Positions 59,674 through 64,000 of a stretch of 64,000 nt of DNA are shown here, in pieces (the first letter of the stretch is position 1; each line of letters opens with the position of its first letter). The translations under genes and the position numbers were made by a program. The stretch comes from Chlamydiales bacterium (GTDB lineage: Bacteria > Chlamydiota > Chlamydiia > Chlamydiales > Rhabdochlamydiaceae), in the NCBI GenBank assembly GCA_016185065.1, contig JACPOL010000004.1:1-64000 (forward strand). The letters run 5' to 3'. The notes below the pieces were generated by a model. The model worked only from the letters and a program-made list of their open reading frames with translations. It did no database searches and was not told the origin of the DNA.

Positions 59674-62600
59674 AGAAGACACCACTCAAAAAAGTTCTCC
59701 TTCTGGGCTCTGGAGGTCTGCGCATCGGGCAGGCTGGAGAGTTCGACTACTCGGGATCTCAAGCGATTAAGGCGCTTAAAGAGGAGAAGATCTCCTGCGT
59801 GCTCGTGAATCCCAACATCGCCACTGTGCAGACAGATGCGATGATGGCAGACGAGGTCTATCTTCAGCCGCTATCTGTGCCTGTTGTCACGCGCATCATC
59901 GAAAAGGAGAAGCCCGACGGGGTGCTTCTCGGATTTGGCGGACAGACAGCTCTCAATCTCGGCCTTAAGCTGGAAGAGCTGGGTGTCTTTAAAAAGCATG
60001 GCGTGCGCGTTCTGGGAACGTCGGTAAACTCGATCCGCATGACAGAGGATCGCGAGCTTTTCAAAGAGAGCTTGGAAAAGATCGGCATCAAGTCGCCAAA
60101 GAGCTACGCAGCCTCAACGATCGAGCAGGCTGTGCGCGCAGCGAGAGAGATCGGCTACCCTGTGATGATGCGCGCCGGCTTCTCCCTTGGCGGCCTCGGC
60201 TCAGGAAGAATTTCAGATGAGGCAGAACTTAAATACCGCGCAAAAGAGGCGCTCAGCGGCGCTCCTCAGATTCTCATCGAAGAGTATCTCACGGGCTGGA
60301 AGGAGCTCGAGTATGAGATCGTCCGCGACGCCTACGACAACGCGGTGACGATCTGCAACATGGAGAACATCGATCCGATGGGAATCCATACCGGAGAGAG
60401 CATCGTGGTCGCTCCCTCGCAGACGCTCACCAATCAGGAGTACCACTCTCTTCGCGAGATCGCAATCCGCGCCGCGCGCAACTTTAATATCGTGGGCGAG
60501 TGCAACATTCAGTACGCACTCAATCCGGCAAATGGCGACTACCGCGTGATCGAGATGAATGCGCGCCTGTCGCGCTCTTCTGCTCTCGCCTCAAAAGCAA
60601 CGGGCTACCCTCTCGCCTTTGTCGCAGCTAAACTGGCTCTCGGCTTCCGTCTTTCCGACATTAAAAATACGATTACAAAAAAGACGTGCGCCTTCTTCGA
60701 GCCCGCTCTCGACTATATCGTCGTGAAGGTGCCTAGATGGGATACGCACAAGCTGAGATCTGCAGAGAGAACGATCGGCAGCGAGATGAAGAGCGTGGGC
60801 GAGGTGATGGCAATCGGCAGATCCTTCCCTGAGGCGATTCAGAAAGCGGTACGCATGCTCAACATCGGCGCCTCTTCGATCTCCGACTATCCGCACCCGA
60901 TCGAAGATGCAAAGAAAGAGATCTCCCAAGCAACCGACAGGCGCCTCTTCGCTCTCTACAAATTTTTCAGAGAGGGCGGAAGCGTTGATGAAGCGGCGCG
61001 CCTCTCCCATATCGACCGCTGGTTCCTCCATCAGATCCATGCGCTAAGCCTCTGTGAGAAGAAGATCGAGAAGCAGCCTCTATCAAAAGAGCTGCTGCTA
61101 GAAGCCAAAAAGTCGGGATTCTCCGACCGCACGATCGCAAAGCTTAAGAAGCTGCCTGAAGAGAGCGTCCGCAAGCAGCGCATAAAGATGGGCGTCATCC
61201 CCTTCATCAAGCAGATCGACACCCTCGCAGGAGAGTTTAAAGCAGAAACCAACTACCTCTATCTCACCTACCATGCACAGCTGCACGATATCGCCCCCTC
61301 TACTAAACGCCCCGTTGTGGTTCTAGGTTCCGGCCCCTACTCGATCGGCTCTTCGGTGGAGTTCGACTGGTGCGCAGTGAACACAGCGCGCGCCTTGAGA
61401 AAGTTGAAAGAGCAGACGATCATCATCAACTCCAACCCTGAAACGGTCTCCACAGATTACGACGAGTCTGATCGCCTCTATTTCGAGGAGCTCTCGCTCG
61501 AACGGGTAAGAGATATCGCCGATTTTGAGAGGCCCAAAGGAGTCATCGTTTCGGTAGGTGGTCAGATCGCAAACAATCTGGCGATGCCGCTTCACGAGGC
61601 TGGCTACCCTCTTCTGGGAACCTCCGCCACCTCGATCGATATCGCAGAGAATCGGCAGAAGTTCTCAGCCCTCTTGCAGAAGCTAAAAATAGATCAGCCC
61701 CACTGGGAGAAGGTCACCTCGCTCGACAATGCGAAGAAGTTCGCTGAGAAGGTGGGCTACCCGCTTCTCATCCGCCCCTCCTACGTCCTCTCTGGCTCTG
61801 CGATGAACGTGGTTGCAACAGAGCAGGAGCTAACCCACTACCTAAAAGAGGCGCTCCGCATCTCTCCAGACCACCCCGTCGTGATCTCGCAGTTTATCAC
61901 CGATGCGAAAGAGCTTGAGGTAGATGGCATTGCACAAAACGGGGAGATCGTGATCGAGGCGATGACCGAACACATCGAAAATGCAGGTGTCCATTCGGGG
62001 GATGCAACGGTGGTTCTTCCTCCCCAGCGCCTCTATCTCGAGACGATTCGTAGAGCGAAGAAGATCACGCAAGAGATCGTAAAAAACCTTGCGATCACAG
62101 GCCCCTTCAACATGCAGTTCATCGCCAAAAATAATGCGCTCCAAGTGATCGAGTGCAATGTGCGCGCATCGCGCTCATTCCCCTTCGTCTCAAAAGTTAC
62201 CGACAACAATTTCATCGAGATCTCGACGCAAGTCATGATGAAGAAGCACAAGCCAAAGCACTATGAGACGCTCGAGCTCTCCTACGTTGGCGTGAAGGCT
62301 CCACAATTCTCCTACCAGAGGCTAAAAGGTGCAGACCCGGTCGCGCACGTGGAGATGGCCTCTACCGGGGAGGTCGCATGCCTGGGAGGAGATCTCCTCG
62401 AGGCCTTCTTCAGCTCCTGGCTTGCAACAGATCAGAAGACTCCGAAGAAGCGGCTACTCGTCAGCATCGGCGGAGATAAGAAGGTGAAGCTACTCGATCA
62501 GCTCAGAATACTAGAGGAGAAGGGGTGGGAGCTCTATGCGACGGAGGGAACCCACGACTACCTCTCGAAACATGGCATCGCCTCGATCTGCCTTTATAAA

Positions 62601-62852
62601 GCGAGTGAGAGAATCGAACCGAATGTGATGACACTGATTGCAGGAAGGGAGATCGACCTGATCATCAACATCCCTCGCACGACAGGGACCAACCATCGCA
62701 CCGATGGGTATAAGATCCGCAGGCTCTCCATCGACCATCATCTCCCTCTGATTACCAACCTGCAGATCGCACAGATCTTCCTCCAGTGCTTGGGAGAGTT
62801 AAACCCTGAAAAAATCCCCGTGAGATCCTGGAGAGAGTACCTTGAGTTGTAA
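59670..62852 (+). CDS. carB: Carbamoyl-phosphate synthase large subunit
   Basis: 1060 residues, the standard length. Two homologous ATP-grasp halves: first VLLLGSGGLRIGQAGEFDYS, second VVVLGSGPYSIGSSVEFDWC; each with its own ATP-grasp core (MRAGFSLGGLGSGR; RPSYVLSGSAMNVV), and a C-terminal allosteric domain (LLVSIGGDKKVKLLDQL). Makes carbamoyl phosphate for pyrimidine and arginine synthesis; a probable pyrB downstream points to pyrimidines. Confidence 0.97.
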   Translation: MKKTPLKKVLLLGSGGLRIGQAGEFDYSGSQAIKALKEEKISCVLVNPNIATVQTDAMMADEVYLQPLSVPVVTRIIEKEKPDGVLLGFGGQTALNLGLKLEELGVFKKHGVRVLGTSVNSIRMTEDRELFKESLEKIGIKSPKSYAASTIEQAVRAAREIGYPVMMRAGFSLGGLGSGRISDEAELKYRAKEALSGAPQILIEEYLTGWKELEYEIVRDAYDNAVTICNMENIDPMGIHTGESIVVAPSQTLTNQEYHSLREIAIRAARNFNIVGECNIQYALNPANGDYRVIEMNARLSRSSALASKATGYPLAFVAAKLALGFRLSDIKNTITKKTCAFFEPALDYIVVKVPRWDTHKLRSAERTIGSEMKSVGEVMAIGRSFPEAIQKAVRMLNIGASSISDYPHPIEDAKKEISQATDRRLFALYKFFREGGSVDEAARLSHIDRWFLHQIHALSLCEKKIEKQPLSKELLLEAKKSGFSDRTIAKLKKLPEESVRKQRIKMGVIPFIKQIDTLAGEFKAETNYLYLTYHAQLHDIAPSTKRPVVVLGSGPYSIGSSVEFDWCAVNTARALRKLKEQTIIINSNPETVSTDYDESDRLYFEELSLERVRDIADFERPKGVIVSVGGQIANNLAMPLHEAGYPLLGTSATSIDIAENRQKFSALLQKLKIDQPHWEKVTSLDNAKKFAEKVGYPLLIRPSYVLSGSAMNVVATEQELTHYLKEALRISPDHPVVISQFITDAKELEVDGIAQNGEIVIEAMTEHIENAGVHSGDATVVLPPQRLYLETIRRAKKITQEIVKNLAITGPFNMQFIAKNNALQVIECNVRASRSFPFVSKVTDNNFIEISTQVMMKKHKPKHYETLELSYVGVKAPQFSYQRLKGADPVAHVEMASTGEVACLGGDLLEAFFSSWLATDQKTPKKRLLVSIGGDKKVKLLDQLRILEEKGWELYATEGTHDYLSKHGIASICLYKASERIEPNVMTLIAGREIDLIINIPRTTGTNHRTDGYKIRRLSIDHHLPLITNLQIAQIFLQCLGELNPEKIPVRSWREYLEL

Positions 62853-63945
62853 GACAGGCTTTAAGAACTCTGTGATTAAAGCTCTCTCCTCCTGTTTCAA
62901 GGGGAAGAAGAGAGCTCCTGCGGATGAGCGCCGCTTTCTTGTCGTGAGCACGACGGGTCTCGGAGACACTCTCTGGGGAGTTCCCGCCATCCGTGCGCTG
63001 CGTCAGAACTTTCCTGGCGCCTACATCGCAGTGCTCACAAGTCCTGTCGGAGGCGAGCTTCTCAAAAACAACCGGATGATCAACGAGCTCTTCGTGCTGA
63101 AAAAGCCGCACCTCTTCTCGATCCTCTCCCACTTTTTCCAGCTGCGAAAGCGCAAGATCGAGACGATCCTACTCTTTCACGCCTCTCAGCGCATCGTCTT
63201 CCCCTTCTGTGCTTTTTTAAATCCGCACGAGCTAATTGGAACCCGCGGAATTAACAAGGGGCTCGATATCCTATTCTCTAAAACGCTTGAAAATATACCT
63301 ATCCACGAAGTTGAACGGCGCCTAAAAATCGTGAAGGAGACTGGAGCTGAGATCCTGGATCCCTCTCTGGAGTTCACACTCTCACCCGAGGATGAGAAGC
63401 GCGCCGAACGTTTTTTAAAAGAGAAGCAGATCTCTCCCATACTGCCACTGGTCGGTATTCACCCCGGCTCAAAAGATGAGTTTAAGAGGTGGCCCGAAGA
63501 GCACTTCATCGAAGTGGGAAATCGGCTCGTGAACCATCTTGGCTGCCAAGTTGTTGTCACGGGAAACAGATCTGAAAAAGAGCTAGTTGAGCGTATCGCC
63601 TCTAAAATCCGAGGCGCCGTCGCTATGACAGGTGAGCTCGGTTTGGGTCCGCTGGCAGCTCTCATCGGAAGGTTCTCTCTGATGCTCAGCAACGACACTG
63701 GCCCCATGCATATCGCGTTTGCGATGAAGACGCCAACTGTTGCGCTCTTTGCTCCTACAGATCCAAAACTCTGCGGCCCCTACTACGCTCCGAGAAGCGT
63801 TCCTATCTACAAAAAGCGCACCTGCACCCCGTGTCTGCGCAAAAAGTGCGCCGCCCCTTTTTGCCTCTTGCAAATCTCTCCGCAGGAAGTTTACGATGCG
63901 GCACTCACTCTCTTTTATCAGGCAGGAGCCGAAAAGCATGTCTAA
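62842..63945 (+). CDS. Glycosyltransferase family 9 (heptosyltransferase-like)
   Basis: A 367-residue GT9 enzyme: TTGLGDTLWGVPAIRALRQN (acceptor side), LVGIHPGSKDEFKRWPEEHF and LSNDTGPMHIAFAMKTPTVA (nucleotide-heptose site). The start is a TTG overlapping the end of carB by 11 bp; no nearby ATG fits. It should add a heptose or related sugar to the LPS core, agreeing with gmhA in this window. Its place between carB and pyrB is unusual. Confidence 0.85.
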   Translation: MSCKTGFKNSVIKALSSCFKGKKRAPADERRFLVVSTTGLGDTLWGVPAIRALRQNFPGAYIAVLTSPVGGELLKNNRMINELFVLKKPHLFSILSHFFQLRKRKIETILLFHASQRIVFPFCAFLNPHELIGTRGINKGLDILFSKTLENIPIHEVERRLKIVKETGAEILDPSLEFTLSPEDEKRAERFLKEKQISPILPLVGIHPGSKDEFKRWPEEHFIEVGNRLVNHLGCQVVVTGNRSEKELVERIASKIRGAVAMTGELGLGPLAALIGRFSLMLSNDTGPMHIAFAMKTPTVALFAPTDPKLCGPYYAPRSVPIYKKRTCTPCLRKKCAAPFCLLQISPQEVYDAALTLFYQAGAEKHV

Positions 63946-64000
63946 AAAGAAAAGCACTCAAACTCTTGAGAATCGCAGTCTGATCTCCATTGCCGATCTC
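63938..64000 (+). CDS. pyrB: Probable aspartate carbamoyltransferase, 5' end only
   Basis: The ATG overlaps the end of the glycosyltransferase gene by 8 bp. Only 21 residues are in the window, ending NRSLISIADL, which resembles the HIISINDL segment at the start of E. coli PyrB. With carAB upstream, PyrB is the natural candidate. Too short to be sure. Confidence 0.5.
   Translation, partial: MSKKKSTQTLENRSLISIADL

Overview
The window looks like part of the chromosome of an environmental (amoeba- or protist-associated) member of the Chlamydiae, outside the classical Chlamydiaceae. Several gene blocks keep the order I remember from Chlamydia: nrdR-dksA-lspA, a zinc/manganese ABC operon next to rplU-rpmA-obg, prc beside rpsL-rpsG-fusA-rpsJ, rodA-birA-nifU-nifS-gpmA, a PhoU-like protein with a PiT phosphate permease, and hemH next to a fliY-type binding protein. 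carAB followed by a probable pyrB, gmhA with a heptosyltransferase, an F-box protein family and many dispersed palindromes point away from Chlamydiaceae. G+C is near one half by eye. I cannot name the genus.

Layout: 0.3-9.4 kb holds nhaD, a membrane protein, kdsD, icd, a 2-oxoacid dehydrogenase E2, lpxK, a large Cys-rich protein ending in a CaaX box, and gmhA. 9.4-15.8 kb holds asd, a 500-bp palindromic element, three RNA-modification genes, an F-box protein and pncC. 15.8-17.4 kb is an accessory operon: trpR with a palindromic operator, then an F-box module and a PI4K-like kinase module in different frames. 17.4-23.6 kb holds lspA-dksA-nrdR, tRNA-Ser, the metal transporter, two tiny basic genes, rplU-rpmA-obg. 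23.7-33.9 kb is surface and accessory: a YVTN beta-propeller, an MFS pump, an autotransporter, an SDR and an alcohol dehydrogenase, two paralogous unknown proteins and a HigBA-type toxin-antitoxin pair. 34-40 kb holds tRNA-Phe, prc, the str ribosomal operon and a small protein ending in CAIL. 40-49 kb holds cell-shape, biotin, Fe-S, glycolysis and phosphate genes. 49-64 kb holds a 725-bp element, hemH, fliY, glgP, sthA, an orphan AbiEi regulator, two more paralogous unknowns, and carAB-heptosyltransferase-pyrB.

Three themes stand out. First, likely host-directed proteins: two F-box-like proteins, a PI4K-gamma-like kinase fragment in a trpR operon, and two proteins ending in eukaryotic CaaX prenylation boxes (CVVM and CAIL). 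Second, a rule for repeats: every convergent gene pair with a gap above 100 bp (six of six) carries a long palindrome, while the other six convergent pairs are separated by 25 bp or less or overlap. Third, degenerate paralogues: a NifS-like protein without its PLP lysine or catalytic cysteine, and a DksA-like protein without a zinc-binding Cys set. All function calls come from reading motifs; no database search was possible.
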